Origin: Palsa-504 sp963769715
Lineage (GTDB): Bacteria > Actinomycetota > Actinomycetes > Streptosporangiales > Streptosporangiaceae
Length of the DNA: 64,000 nucleotides
Direction: 5' to 3'
Assembly (NCBI GenBank): GCA_963769715.1
Contig: CAVYNE010000030.1
Location: 372,001-436,000 of the forward strand
Of this stretch, positions 16,950 through 25,548 are shown piece after piece. The notes beneath the pieces are model-generated. The model searched no databases. It had not been told where the DNA came from and saw nothing but the letters and a program-made list of their open reading frames with translations. The position numbers and the translations under genes are program-made. Within the stretch, counting starts at the first letter, position 1. Each line of letters opens with the position of its first letter.

Positions 16950-18437
16950 CTAGGTCGTGGCGTGCTGGTCAAGGTCAGCGAAGGTCTTCCGGACGCCACC
17001 TTCGAGCAGCGAGGCGAGAATCGAGCTGTACGCCCGGGTGAACCGGGGGTCGTCGGCCAGCTCGCCGAAGATCGCGCGGTTGTCCTCGACAAAGGCGGTC
17101 AGGTGCGAGCGCTGCCTGCGGGCGGCGGCTTGAAGTTGCGGCGCGCGGTCGTCGTCGATCTCGTACGCCTCGCCGTTCTCATCGGTGCCTTCGGCGTAGC
17201 GGGCCCAGCTGGCCACCACGGCCGCCGAGCGGGTGAAGGGACCACCGGTGGCGAGCTGCTGCCTGATGACCGGGAGCAGGAACTTGGGAATGAGGTCGGA
17301 TGTGTTGGCGCAGAGCCGGGCCACGGTATCGCGCACCTCGGGATTGGAGAACCGTTCGATGAGCTGGCGGGCGTACCCGGCCAGATCAATGCCGGGAACC
17401 GGCCGAAGGGTCGGGATGGCTTCGGCGATCATGTAGTCCAGCAGGAACCGGGCGAACAGCGGGTCCGTCGTGACCTCGTGCACGAACCGGTAGCCGACGA
17501 GGTAGCCCGGATAGCACAGGGCCTGATGGCTGGCGTTGAGCAGCCGCAGCTTCATCAGCTCATACGGCTCCACGTCGGGGACGATCTGCACGCCGACGTC
17601 CTCGAGCGGCGGCCGGCCGTCGCTGAAATTATCTTCGAGCACCCACTGGGTGAACGGCTCGCTGAGCACGGGCCACTGATCGTCGATGCCGAACCGGCGG
17701 CTGAGCTCGGCGCGATCGGCTTCGGTCGTCTTGGGCGTGATGCGGTCGACCATGCCGTTGGGGAACCGGACGTGACGGGTCATCCAGTCGGCCAGCTCGG
17801 GATCACGCAGGCGGGCGAAGGCCGTGAACGCGTGCTGGCTCACGTGGCCGTTGCCCTGGATGTTGTCGCAGGACACGATGGTGAAGGCGGGAATGCCTCG
17901 CTCGCGGCGGCGAGCCAGCGCCTCGGTCACGAGCCCGAAAACGGTGCGTGGCCCGGCGCCTGGCCGCAGGTCAGCCACGACCGATGCATCGCAGGCATTG
18001 AATTCACCGGTGACCGCGTCGAGGTTGTAGCCGCCCTCGGTGACGGTGAGGGACACGATCCGGGTCGCCGCTGCGGCCATCTTCTCGATGGCTGCTTCGG
18101 GATCGTCGGGCGCGAACAGGTACTCGACGATCGACCCGATCACGCGGGCCTCCCAGGTGCCGTCGCTGTGCCGCAGGACCAGGGTGTACAGGCCATCCTG
18201 GGCGGCCAGCACGTCGCGCAGCACGGTGTTGGACGGCTGCAGGCCGATACCGCAGATGCCCCAGTCCATCGCCGCGCCGCTGTTCATCAGCGTGTCGATG
18301 TACATCGCCTGGTGCGAGCGGTGAAAGTTGCCGACACCGATGTGCACGATTCCGGTCGTCACGTGGCGGCGATCGTAACGAGGAACGGACACCTCAGCGT
18401 TCAGCTGGGCCAGGGTTTCCTCGGTCAAGCTGGTCAT
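16950..18437 (-). CDS. Mannitol dehydrogenase family protein (alternative internal start)
   Basis: Starting at ATG 18437 this is a 495-aa polyol dehydrogenase of normal family length beginning MTSLTEETLAQLN, with a Shine-Dalgarno (AAGGGA at 18442-18447). If used, it is made as a separate protein from within the longer frame. The usual catalytic Lys/Asn/His region of the family is recognisable in 'LKLRLLNASHQAL'. The substrate (mannitol, arabitol, altronate-type acids) is not fixed by sequence. Confidence 0.6.
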   Translation of the reverse strand: MTSLTEETLAQLNAEVSVPRYDRRHVTTGIVHIGVGNFHRSHQAMYIDTLMNSGAAMDWGICGIGLQPSNTVLRDVLAAQDGLYTLVLRHSDGTWEARVIGSIVEYLFAPDDPEAAIEKMAAAATRIVSLTVTEGGYNLDAVTGEFNACDASVVADLRPGAGPRTVFGLVTEALARRRERGIPAFTIVSCDNIQGNGHVSQHAFTAFARLRDPELADWMTRHVRFPNGMVDRITPKTTEADRAELSRRFGIDDQWPVLSEPFTQWVLEDNFSDGRPPLEDVGVQIVPDVEPYELMKLRLLNASHQALCYPGYLVGYRFVHEVTTDPLFARFLLDYMIAEAIPTLRPVPGIDLAGYARQLIERFSNPEVRDTVARLCANTSDLIPKFLLPVIRQQLATGGPFTRSAAVVASWARYAEGTDENGEAYEIDDDRAPQLQAAARRQRSHLTAFVEDNRAIFGELADDPRFTRAYSSILASLLEGGVRKTFADLDQHATT

Positions 18438-19934
18438 GCTGTCCCTTCCTGGCCGTCTGACGGGTTGGCCCACCCGTTCGGCGGATGTCTGGGTGGTTTT
18501 GAGGGCGGCGACGATCCGCCGGAATCGTGCGTGGCGGTCGGCGTGGCAGGCGGCCATGGCCGGGTCCGGTTCGGCCACGAGGTGGGCCGGCGGCGCTAGC
18601 GGCCCCTGGATATCGTCAAAGCTCAGCAGGCCCGCGGCGTGCGCCCCCAGCAGGGCCGCGCCCCGGCCGGACGCCGCGGGCACGTCCACGGCATGCAGCG
18701 GCAACCCCAGCACGTCCGCGAGCAACTGCCGCCAGCCAGCGGCCAGGGTGCCTCCGCCGGCCAGCCGGAGATACGGCGGGCGCTGATCTGCGAGCAGGGC
18801 CTCCAGCGCGTCGCGGATGGAGAATGCGGCTCCCTCGAGCGCGGATCGCAACAGCGACGTCCGGTCGTCGGCTAGCGACAACCCGGTCCAGGAGCCGCGG
18901 AGCGCCGGATCGGAATACGGCGTCCGTTCCCCGGACAGATGCGGGACGAAGATGGGGCCCTGGCCCGGATGATCCGCACTCGCGTACAGCTCCTCCCAGC
19001 TGGCGTTCATGACCTCCCGCACCCAGTTCAGACTCAAGCCCGCGCTGACGGTGGCGCCCATCTGGTACCAGCCGTCCGGGGTCGCCGACCGGTAGAGGTT
19101 GACGCCGGCGTCCGCCCGGCTGACCGGCTCGGTGACGGGCCGGATGACTTGCGCGCCGGTGCCGACGGTGAGCTGGATGTCGCCCGGACCGATCCCGCTG
19201 CCCAGGGCCGCCGCCGCCGTGTCGCCGGCCCCGGCCGCGACGGGGATGCCCGCGGGCAGCCCCAGCTCGGTGCCGGCCTCGGCCGCCAGCCGCCCGGCGG
19301 GCGCGCCGGCCGAGGGCAGCAGGGGCGCCAGCAAGCTGGCGTGCAGACCCAGGGCGCTGACCACGTCGAGGTCCCAGCGGTCGCCTATCACGTCGTAGAG
19401 CAGGGTGGCCGAAGCGTCACTGGGCTCGGCGTGGACCTCACCGGTGAGGCGGGCCCGCAGCCAGTCTTTGGGCTGCAGCGCCCAGCGAGCTCCGGTGTAC
19501 GTGCGCGGTTCGTTCTCGGCGATCCACATCAGCATCGGACCGGTCATGCCCGGAGCCAGCGGGTTAGCCAGCCGGGCCAGCGCGCGAGAGCCGAGGAGCC
19601 GGTAGGCGCGCAGGCACCCGGTCGCCCGGCTGTCGGCCCAGAGCAGGGCCGGACGCAGGGCCTCGCCGTCGGCGGACGTCAGCACCAGACCGTGCATCTG
19701 TCCCGATAGCCCGATCGCCGACGGCCGCGCTCCCGCCGCGTGGACGGCCTCGCGGGCACAGGCGGTCACCGCGTTCCACCAGCGGGCCGGCTCGCTCTCG
19801 GCGTAGCCGGCCGCCGCCGAGGTCACGGTGTAACCGGCTGAGGCCTGGGACAAGACCTGGCCGCCGGTATCGACCACGACCGCCTTGGCCGAGCTGGTGC
19901 CAAGGTCGAGACCCAGGGTGCAGACCGCGTTCAC
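16950..19934 (-). CDS. Continuous frame: xylulokinase-like FGGY kinase joined to mannitol-dehydrogenase-family oxidoreductase
   Basis: One uninterrupted 994-aa frame. The GTG at 19934 overlaps the upstream stop (GTGA). Residues ~1-490 are an FGGY kinase ('LGLDLGTSSAKAVVVDTGG', 'GLSGQMHGLVL', 'AAGAGDTAAAALGSG', 'LAGGGTLAAGWRQL'), as in XylB. Residues ~500-994 are a long-chain mannitol dehydrogenase ('GIVHIGVGNFHRSHQAMYID', 'ITPKTTEADR', 'LKLRLLNASHQAL'). The two would oxidise a polyol such as arabitol to a ketose and phosphorylate it. There is no stop between them, but an internal ATG at 18437 with AAGGGA just upstream could start the dehydrogenase separately, so both a fusion and two in-frame products are possible. 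Confidence 0.82.
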   Translation of the reverse strand: MNAVCTLGLDLGTSSAKAVVVDTGGQVLSQASAGYTVTSAAAGYAESEPARWWNAVTACAREAVHAAGARPSAIGLSGQMHGLVLTSADGEALRPALLWADSRATGCLRAYRLLGSRALARLANPLAPGMTGPMLMWIAENEPRTYTGARWALQPKDWLRARLTGEVHAEPSDASATLLYDVIGDRWDLDVVSALGLHASLLAPLLPSAGAPAGRLAAEAGTELGLPAGIPVAAGAGDTAAAALGSGIGPGDIQLTVGTGAQVIRPVTEPVSRADAGVNLYRSATPDGWYQMGATVSAGLSLNWVREVMNASWEELYASADHPGQGPIFVPHLSGERTPYSDPALRGSWTGLSLADDRTSLLRSALEGAAFSIRDALEALLADQRPPYLRLAGGGTLAAGWRQLLADVLGLPLHAVDVPAASGRGAALLGAHAAGLLSFDDIQGPLAPPAHLVAEPDPAMAACHADRHARFRRIVAALKTTQTSAERVGQPVRRPGRDSMTSLTEETLAQLNAEVSVPRYDRRHVTTGIVHIGVGNFHRSHQAMYIDTLMNSGAAMDWGICGIGLQPSNTVLRDVLAAQDGLYTLVLRHSDGTWEARVIGSIVEYLFAPDDPEAAIEKMAAAATRIVSLTVTEGGYNLDAVTGEFNACDASVVADLRPGAGPRTVFGLVTEALARRRERGIPAFTIVSCDNIQGNGHVSQHAFTAFARLRDPELADWMTRHVRFPNGMVDRITPKTTEADRAELSRRFGIDDQWPVLSEPFTQWVLEDNFSDGRPPLEDVGVQIVPDVEPYELMKLRLLNASHQALCYPGYLVGYRFVHEVTTDPLFARFLLDYMIAEAIPTLRPVPGIDLAGYARQLIERFSNPEVRDTVARLCANTSDLIPKFLLPVIRQQLATGGPFTRSAAVVASWARYAEGTDENGEAYEIDDDRAPQLQAAARRQRSHLTAFVEDNRAIFGELADDPRFTRAYSSILASLLEGGVRKTFADLDQHATT

Positions 19935-20959
19935 TCTTGCCAGCACTCGATGATGATCTTGTGGACGGTCCGGTCGGCGCGCAGCGCGTCCAGCGCGCCG
20001 GCGTAGTCATCGAGCGTGAACCGGTGCGTGATGAGGCCTTCGGTCCGGGCCCGGCCGGTCCGCAGGGCCGCGATCGCGGCCGGGAACGAATCGATCTCCG
20101 CGAAGGACCCCTTGATCGTGATCTCGCGGCGGAACACATCGTACGGACTGACCCGCACCAGGTCTTCGGGCTCGGTCACGCCGTAGAACATCACGGTCCC
20201 GCCACTGCGGGTCAGCGGCACGCACTGTTCCGACACGGCCGCCGCTCCGGTGGCATCGACGACGATGTCGAAACCGCCGCCCGAGCCTGCCTTCAGCTTG
20301 GCGACGTCGCCGGCCAGATCGCCGCGATCCATGCCGAACGTGGTGTCGATCCCGAGTGCTTCGGCTCGCTTGAGCTTGAACGCCGACGAAGCCGCGACCG
20401 TCACGCTGACCGCGCCGCCGCGCGCGATGAGCTGGGCCAGCAGCAGGCCGGTCGGGCCCGCGCCGAAGACCAGAGCCGAACTCCCCGGCCGCGGACTCAG
20501 CGTCTCCACGCCATGCATGGCGCACGCCGTGGGCTCGGTGAACACGGATATGTCGGGGTCGATGCCGTCCACGGAGAAGACCAGGTTGGCGGGAACCACG
20601 ACGTACTCGGCGAATGACCCGGGCCAGTTCGTGCCCATTCCCTTGAGGTTGGCGCACATCAAGGTGCGGCCGACCCGGCAGTACTCGCAGTGCCCGCAGT
20701 TCATGTTGGGGTTGACCGCGACGTATTCGCCAACGCGGAATCCCTCGGTGCCCTCGCCCAGCGCGTCCACCGGTCCGACCAGTTCATGGCCGGGGGTCAG
20801 CGGGAACTCGGCGAAGAATTTGCCGTTGTGGATGTGCAGGTCGGTGCCGCAGATGCCGGTTTGCCGTACTCGGACCCGCACTTCCCCCGGTTTCGGATCT
20901 GGTGTCGGGATCTGGGTGATCGTGAAACTGCCCGGGGCGTCGTAGACAACGGCTTTCAT
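19931..20959 (-). CDS. Zinc-dependent medium-chain alcohol/polyol dehydrogenase (2)
   Basis: A 342-aa protein with 'CGTDLHIHNGKF' and 'TPGHELVGPVDALG' for catalytic zinc, 'CGHCEYCRVGRTLMC' for structural zinc and 'ALVFGAGPTGLLLAQL' for the cofactor. It resembles sorbitol/threonine-dehydrogenase-type enzymes and differs clearly from the other zinc dehydrogenase in the operon. AGGAGCAGCAGC precedes its ATG. It is the first catabolic gene after the transporter genes and is coupled to the kinase frame by a GTGA overlap. Confidence 0.8.
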   Translation of the reverse strand: MKAVVYDAPGSFTITQIPTPDPKPGEVRVRVRQTGICGTDLHIHNGKFFAEFPLTPGHELVGPVDALGEGTEGFRVGEYVAVNPNMNCGHCEYCRVGRTLMCANLKGMGTNWPGSFAEYVVVPANLVFSVDGIDPDISVFTEPTACAMHGVETLSPRPGSSALVFGAGPTGLLLAQLIARGGAVSVTVAASSAFKLKRAEALGIDTTFGMDRGDLAGDVAKLKAGSGGGFDIVVDATGAAAVSEQCVPLTRSGGTVMFYGVTEPEDLVRVSPYDVFRREITIKGSFAEIDSFPAAIAALRTGRARTEGLITHRFTLDDYAGALDALRADRTVHKIIIECWQE

Positions 20960-21095
20960 GCTGCTGCTCCTTTAGGCCGAATGAGCCGCGTGGTCAATGA
21001 GGCTCGCAAGTGGGCGGCCAGTAGCCCGCGCCCGCACAGGCTACTGGCCGCGGACCAAGCGCCTGGGGCGCTCCGTCCCGGGGGACGGGCCGAGG

Positions 21096-22208
21096 TCATT
21101 CCCGGGCCGGCGCCGCCTGCCTGCTGGTGGTCAAGTGAGTCAGCCAGCTGCCCATCGTCGTCCTGCCGCCCCGCAGCGCGGCGGCGCGCCGCTGCTGGTC
21201 GACGTAGACGGCGGCGATGAGCACGGCTCCCACCACGACCTCCTGCCAGAACGGCTGGATACCGATGATCACGAATCCGTTCTGCAGCGTGGCCGGGATG
21301 AACAACCCGATGGTGGTGCCGAGGATGGACCCGTAGCCGCCGAACAGGCTGGTGCCGCCGATCACGGTGCCGGCGATCACGCTGAGGTTGGTAGAACTCT
21401 GGCCGCCGATCGTGGTCGACTGGAAGAACGCCAGGTTGAGCCAGCCGGCGAAGCCGGCCAGCAGGCCGGACAGGGCGTAGACCATGATCAAGTGACGGTT
21501 GACGTTCAGGCCGGACCGCCGGCCCGCCTCGGGGTTCGATCCGAGCGCATAGGTGTACAACCCGAACCGGGTCCGGTGCAGGCCCACGATCCCGAGTGCG
21601 ATGACGACCGCGGCGATGATGGCCAGGGTGGGGACCTGCCAGAAGATGTTGCCGAATCCCACCGAGTTGACCATGACGGTCGGGACATTGCGCAGGTCGA
21701 CCCCGCCGGTGATCACCTCGGCCAGGCCGAGAGCCATCCCCAGGGTGCCGAGCGTGACGATGAGCGGCGGAACCTTCGCCCGCGCGACCAGGAATCCGTT
21801 GAGCATCCCCCAGCCGAGCCCGCAGCCGATGGCCACCACGGCGCCGATGATGGCACTACCCCAGCCCTGGCCGCCGCCCACGGCCGCCATCGCCTTGTCG
21901 GCGACGACGCCGCTGAAGACCAGGACGCTGCCCACCGAGAGGTCGATGCCGCCGGTGACGATGACGAAGGTCATGCCGACACCCAGGACGGCCAGGATGG
22001 CGGTGTTCTGCACGATCCCGCGGATGTTGAACACCGTGAGGAAGCTGCTGGTCTTAAGGGCCGAGAAGATAACCACGATCACGGCCAGCACGATGATGAT
22101 CTGCAGTGCCTGCAGCCGGCCGAGCCGCGCGAGCCGGCCGGTCGGTTCCTCTTCGCTCGGCGCCGCTTCAGTCGGCGCGGGAGGAGGCGCGGTCGCCTGC
22201 CCGGTCAT
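21096..22208 (-). CDS. Sugar ABC transporter permease (RbsC/XylH type)
   Basis: A 370-aa inner-membrane permease of the carbohydrate CUT2 class with about ten hydrophobic helices. Family stretches are 'VLGVGMTFVIVTGGIDLSVG', 'PPLIVTLGTLGMALGLAEVI', 'AGTVIGGTSLFGGYGSILGT'. The N-terminal ~45 residues are cytoplasmic and Pro/Glu-rich. Its start overlaps the end of the ATPase gene (ATGA at 22205-22208). With the ATPase and the divergent binding protein it forms one importer, presumably for the polyol or pentose handled downstream. Confidence 0.9.
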   Translation of the reverse strand: MTGQATAPPPAPTEAAPSEEEPTGRLARLGRLQALQIIIVLAVIVVIFSALKTSSFLTVFNIRGIVQNTAILAVLGVGMTFVIVTGGIDLSVGSVLVFSGVVADKAMAAVGGGQGWGSAIIGAVVAIGCGLGWGMLNGFLVARAKVPPLIVTLGTLGMALGLAEVITGGVDLRNVPTVMVNSVGFGNIFWQVPTLAIIAAVVIALGIVGLHRTRFGLYTYALGSNPEAGRRSGLNVNRHLIMVYALSGLLAGFAGWLNLAFFQSTTIGGQSSTNLSVIAGTVIGGTSLFGGYGSILGTTIGLFIPATLQNGFVIIGIQPFWQEVVVGAVLIAAVYVDQQRRAAALRGGRTTMGSWLTHLTTSRQAAPARE

Positions 22209-22966
22209 GACTGGTTCTCCTGCGTCACGGCGCCCGTCATCGCTCCGACCAGCTCCTCCATCGTTGTTTCCTTTGCTCTGTACGTGGCCACCCGCCGCCC
22301 GAGCCGCATGACCTGCACGTCGTCGGCCACCTCGATCACGTGCGGCATCGAGTGGCTGACGAACACCACGCCGAGGCCGCGGTCGCGCACCCGGCGGATC
22401 AGGTCCAGGACGGCCTTGGTCTGCACCACTCCGAGGGCGGCCGTGGGCTCATCGAGCAAGACGATTCGCTTGGCCCAGGCGGCCGCACGCGCGACCGCGA
22501 CCGCCTGCTTCTGGCCGCCCGACATGGCGCCGATGCTGCCGGAAAGGTTCCGCACGGTGGCGCCGAGCTCGTCGAACGCCTTCTTGCTGCCCGCGCGCAT
22601 CTCCGCGTTGTTCATGAACCCCAGCCGCCCCATGACCCCGGAGCGCATGACCTCGCGGCCGAGGTACATGTTCTGCACCGGATTGAGATGAGGCGCCAGG
22701 GCCAGATCCTGGTACACGGTCTCGATCCCGTACCCGCGCGCCGCCAGCGGTCCTGAGATCGTCACCGGCTTGCCGTCGACCAGGATCTCGCCGGATGTCG
22801 GCGTCTCGGTCCCGGACAAGATCTTGACCAGCGTGCTCTTGCCGGCGCCGTTGTCCCCGATGAGCGCGGTAACCTCGCCGGCCTTGACCTCGAAGTTAGC
22901 GCCTGACAGCGCGCTGACGTGACCGTACACCTTCGTGATGTCTCGAGCTTCCAGCGCAATGCTCAT
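22205..22966 (-). CDS. Sugar ABC transporter ATP-binding protein
   Basis: A 253-aa single-cassette ATPase: Walker A 'GDNGAGKSTLVKIL', Q-loop 'ETVYQDLALAPHLN', signature 'MSGGQKQAVAVARA', Walker B 'RIVLLDEPTAAL', H-loop 'VFVSHSMP'. CUT2 systems such as RbsA usually have two fused cassettes; here only one is present, as in FrcA-type transporters, so it should work as a homodimer. It is the first gene of the minus-strand operon and is preceded by the divergent promoter with paired operators. Confidence 0.9.
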   Translation of the reverse strand: MSIALEARDITKVYGHVSALSGANFEVKAGEVTALIGDNGAGKSTLVKILSGTETPTSGEILVDGKPVTISGPLAARGYGIETVYQDLALAPHLNPVQNMYLGREVMRSGVMGRLGFMNNAEMRAGSKKAFDELGATVRNLSGSIGAMSGGQKQAVAVARAAAWAKRIVLLDEPTAALGVVQTKAVLDLIRRVRDRGLGVVFVSHSMPHVIEVADDVQVMRLGRRVATYRAKETTMEELVGAMTGAVTQENQS

Positions 22967-23083
22967 CGAAGCTTCTCCTTATCGACCACCGGACCGACCA
23001 CCACCGGCGGAGCCGCTGAATCCATCACGGGCCCGCAACGCGGTAGTAACCACGCCGCAATGTTTACGAAGAGAGTGCCTCCT

Positions 23084-23103
23084 CATGTCACCGATGTCAA
23101 GAC
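23084..23103 (-). promoter_or_regulatory. LacI-type operator, transporter side
   Basis: CATGTCACCGATGTCAAGAC contains the imperfect dyad TGTCACCGATGTCA with the central CG typical of LacI-family sites. It is the exact reverse complement of 23172-23191. TTGACA on the minus strand could be the -35 of the importer operon. Confidence 0.7.
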
Positions 23104-23171
23104 CTGAATCCAAAACGATACATGCTGTCTAGGAGCCCTATTCAGGCCGAGAAGAAGAACACCGGATAAGA

Positions 23172-23191
23172 GTCTTGACATCGGTGACATG
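23172..23191 (+). promoter_or_regulatory. LacI-type operator, binding-protein side
   Basis: GTCTTGACATCGGTGACATG, exact inverse copy of 23084-23103. TTGACA (23175-23180) is a consensus -35; a weak -10 (CAAGAT, 23199-23204) follows at 18-bp spacing. A bound LacI repressor would cover the -35. Confidence 0.7.
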
Positions 23192-23345
23192 GCTGCTGCA
23201 AGATCAACCCGTATGTTTCCGTGAGGTTGCCAACAGCTGAACATGCCGGTCAGCGGGATGCAAGCAGGCCGGGCGCCGCACGCTCATGCGGTGCGCACTC
23301 GGTGCCATCCGGGACCGGCAGCCGAACCCAAACGAAGGAGCAAGT

Positions 23346-24371
23346 ATGAAGCGGTCTTTGGCGGTACCAACCGCGGGTACGGCGGCAGTCATGCTGCTGG
23401 CCCTCACAGCAGCGTGCTCGTCATCAAGCTCGTCATCGAGCGCGGCCAGCGGGTCGACGAGCAGCGCGACGAGCAGCGCGACCAGCGGCAAGACCTACAA
23501 GATGACGTTCATCCAGGGCGTGGCCGGTGACGGTTTCTACGTCACGATGGGGTGCGGCATCCAGGCCGAGGCCAAGAAGCTCGGCAACGTCACCGTCAAC
23601 ATCCAGGGGCCCTCGCAGTTCGATGCCACGCTGCAGAACCCGATCATCGAATCGGTCACCGCGGCGCATCCCGACGCGATCCTGATCGCTCCCAACGACG
23701 TGTCGGCCAGCCGGCCCCCGATCGCCGCGGCCATGGCCGCGGGCATCAAGGTCGTGCTCGTCGACACCACGCTGAGTGACCCGTCCGGCGCCGTCTCGCA
23801 GATCTCGTCGGACAACACGGCCGGCGGCGCCTACGCCTTCGCCGCGATCAAGCAGCTCGTGCCCGGCGGCGGCGAGGTGCTCGTCGTCAACGTAAAGCCC
23901 GGCGTCAGCACCACCGACCAGCGCCAGGCGGGCTTCGCGGCCGCGGCCAAGGCCGACCCCAAGTTCACCTACGTGGGCACGCAGTTCGACCAGGACAGCG
24001 CGTCTCTGGCCGCGCAGGTCACGCTGGCGGCGCTGCAGAAGAACCCCGGCATCGTCGGCATCTTCGCGGCCAACCTGTTCTCCGCTGAGGGCGCGGCCAC
24101 CGGTGTGCGCCAGGCCGGAAAGTCCGGCAAGGTCAAGATCGTCGGATTCGACGCCGAGCCCGATGAGATCACCGCGCTGCAGCAGGGCACGGTGCAGGCG
24201 CTCATCGCCCAGTCGCCGTACGTGATCGGGACCAACGCGGTGGACCAGGCCTACGCGGCCCTGACCGGCAAGCCGACCACCGCGAAGATCGGCACCAAGT
24301 TCACCATCATTAACGAGGCCAACCTGAACTCGGCGGCCAGCCAGGCCGCCATCTACAAGACCAGCTGCTGA
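23346..24371 (+). CDS. Sugar ABC transporter substrate-binding lipoprotein
   Basis: A 341-aa periplasmic-binding-fold protein of the ribose/xylose class. Start ATG 23346 has GAAGGAG (23334-23340). The signal peptide ends in the lipobox LTAAC (Cys24), followed by a Ser/Thr/Ala-rich tether. The body shows 'DAILIAPNDVSASRPPIAAA', 'VVLVDTTLSDPSGAVSQISS' and 'IVGFDAEPDEITALQQGTVQ', as in RbsB-like proteins. It is divergent from the ATPase/permease genes and shares the inverted operators with them. A strong hairpin (24418-24443) follows it. Confidence 0.9.
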   Translation: MKRSLAVPTAGTAAVMLLALTAACSSSSSSSSAASGSTSSATSSATSGKTYKMTFIQGVAGDGFYVTMGCGIQAEAKKLGNVTVNIQGPSQFDATLQNPIIESVTAAHPDAILIAPNDVSASRPPIAAAMAAGIKVVLVDTTLSDPSGAVSQISSDNTAGGAYAFAAIKQLVPGGGEVLVVNVKPGVSTTDQRQAGFAAAAKADPKFTYVGTQFDQDSASLAAQVTLAALQKNPGIVGIFAANLFSAEGAATGVRQAGKSGKVKIVGFDAEPDEITALQQGTVQALIAQSPYVIGTNAVDQAYAALTGKPTTAKIGTKFTIINEANLNSAASQAAIYKTSC

Positions 24372-24417
24372 TCTCAGGCCCCGATATTCTCAGGTCCCGA
24401 TAAAATGCCCAGCGAAT

Positions 24418-24443
24418 GGTCCCCCGGTGCTCACCGGGGGACC
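24418..24443 (+). terminator. Hairpin after the binding-protein gene
   Basis: An 11-bp perfect stem (GGTCCCCCGGT / ACCGGGGGACC) with a GCTC loop, about 47 bp after the stop. There is no T-run, common for high-GC actinobacterial terminators or attenuators. It may separate high binding-protein expression from the lacI gene. Confidence 0.6.
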
Positions 24444-24529
24444 CTTCGCCGCCGGAGCTGCGTCGCTCGAACCTGCCGAACACACTCCGCAGTCGCCTGA
24501 GCAGGCGCCCAGTCTGGAGGCGATCCTCG

Positions 24530-25531
24530 ATGACCACCATGCGCGATGTCGCTCGTGTCGCCGGAGTCAGCGCCAAGACCGTATCCCGGGTCTTCAACGA
24601 CGATCCGCACGTCACTGAGGAGACCCGCGAACGGGTGCGCTGGGCGATGCAGAAACTGAACTACGTGCCGAACCTGCTGGCCCGGAGTTTCCGCGCCGGC
24701 GCGGACGCTGCGGTCGGCCTGGCCGTCCCCGACCTCGCCGACCCGTTCTTCGCCACGATGACGAGCAGCATCGAACTCGACCTGGTGAGCCGGGGCATGG
24801 CGGTCGTGGTGACCAGCCTTCACCACGGCGCCGACCGCGAGCGCACCGCCCTGGAGGCGCTGCTGCGGCGCCAGATCAGCGGCCTGATCGTGGTGAGCGT
24901 GAGCACGGACCAGTCCTACCTGGCCCCCTGGCAGGAGCGGACGCCGATGGTGTTCGTCGACCGGGCCCCGCGGGGGCTCTCCGGCGTCTACGTGATCGAG
25001 GACGACCTGGGCGGCGCCCGCGAGGCGGTCACGCACCTCGCCCGCCACGGGCACCGGCGCGTTGCCTTCTTCGGTGTCTCGACCCCGGTGACGACCACCT
25101 ACCGCAGGCTCAGGGGCTACCGCTCCGCGGTGGCGGAGAACGGGCTCGCCGACCGTCCCAACCTCGTCTGCATGCCCTTCGAGTCCCCCGAGGAGTCCGC
25201 CGCGGAACTGGTCAAACGGCTTACGGCACCGGACCCTCCCACCGCCGTGTTCTCCTCGAACATCCCCTGCACGATGGCGCTCGTGCTCGCCCTGCACCAG
25301 GCCGGACGCACCGACGTCGCGGTGGTCGGATTCGGCGACATCCCCATGGCCGAGGCCCTGGCTCCCGCGGTCACGGTCCTGGATCAGGACCCCGCGGGAC
25401 TCGGGCGCATCGCCGTGGAAAGGCTGCTCCAGCGCATCGAAGACCCGCACGCACCGCTGCGACGCAGGACCGTGCTCCCGGTCCGGCTGATCCCGAGGGG
25501 ATCGGGCGAGCTGCCTCCGCATCCCGCGTGA
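24530..25531 (+). CDS. LacI-family transcriptional regulator (1)
   Basis: A 333-aa LacI regulator. ATG 24530 is preceded by CTGGAGG; upstream in-frame codons are not conserved. HTH: 'MRDVARVAGVSAKTVSRVFN' then DDPHV; hinge 'LNYVPNLLARSFRAG'. The effector domain is a sugar-binding fold ('IGLAVPDLADPFFA'-like, 'VVGFGDIPMAEALAPAVT'). By position it probably controls the divergent importer through the paired operators. Its TGA overlaps a possible GTG, but the next gene more likely starts at 25549. Confidence 0.88.
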   Translation: MTTMRDVARVAGVSAKTVSRVFNDDPHVTEETRERVRWAMQKLNYVPNLLARSFRAGADAAVGLAVPDLADPFFATMTSSIELDLVSRGMAVVVTSLHHGADRERTALEALLRRQISGLIVVSVSTDQSYLAPWQERTPMVFVDRAPRGLSGVYVIEDDLGGAREAVTHLARHGHRRVAFFGVSTPVTTTYRRLRGYRSAVAENGLADRPNLVCMPFESPEESAAELVKRLTAPDPPTAVFSSNIPCTMALVLALHQAGRTDVAVVGFGDIPMAEALAPAVTVLDQDPAGLGRIAVERLLQRIEDPHAPLRRRTVLPVRLIPRGSGELPPHPA

Positions 25532-25548
25532 CCAGGAAAGACACGACC

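Larger units (their letters stand above)
22967..23345. promoter_or_regulatory. Divergent promoter region of the sugar importer
   Basis: This 379-bp gap separates the ATPase gene from the binding-protein gene. It holds two 20-bp inverted copies of a LacI-like operator (23084-23103 and 23172-23191). Each includes TTGACA, readable as a -35 box directed toward its own operon. It is less GC-rich than the genes around it. No small gene is seen. Confidence 0.7.

Noticed and set aside
15843..18599. A 918-codon open frame on the plus strand opposite the polyol genes
   Set aside because: It is the antisense shadow of conserved minus-strand genes; its composition (Arg/Gly/His-rich) resembles no protein family.
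20997..22691. Plus-strand open frame opposite the ABC permease and ATPase genes
   Set aside because: Shadow of well-supported minus-strand genes with clear motifs.
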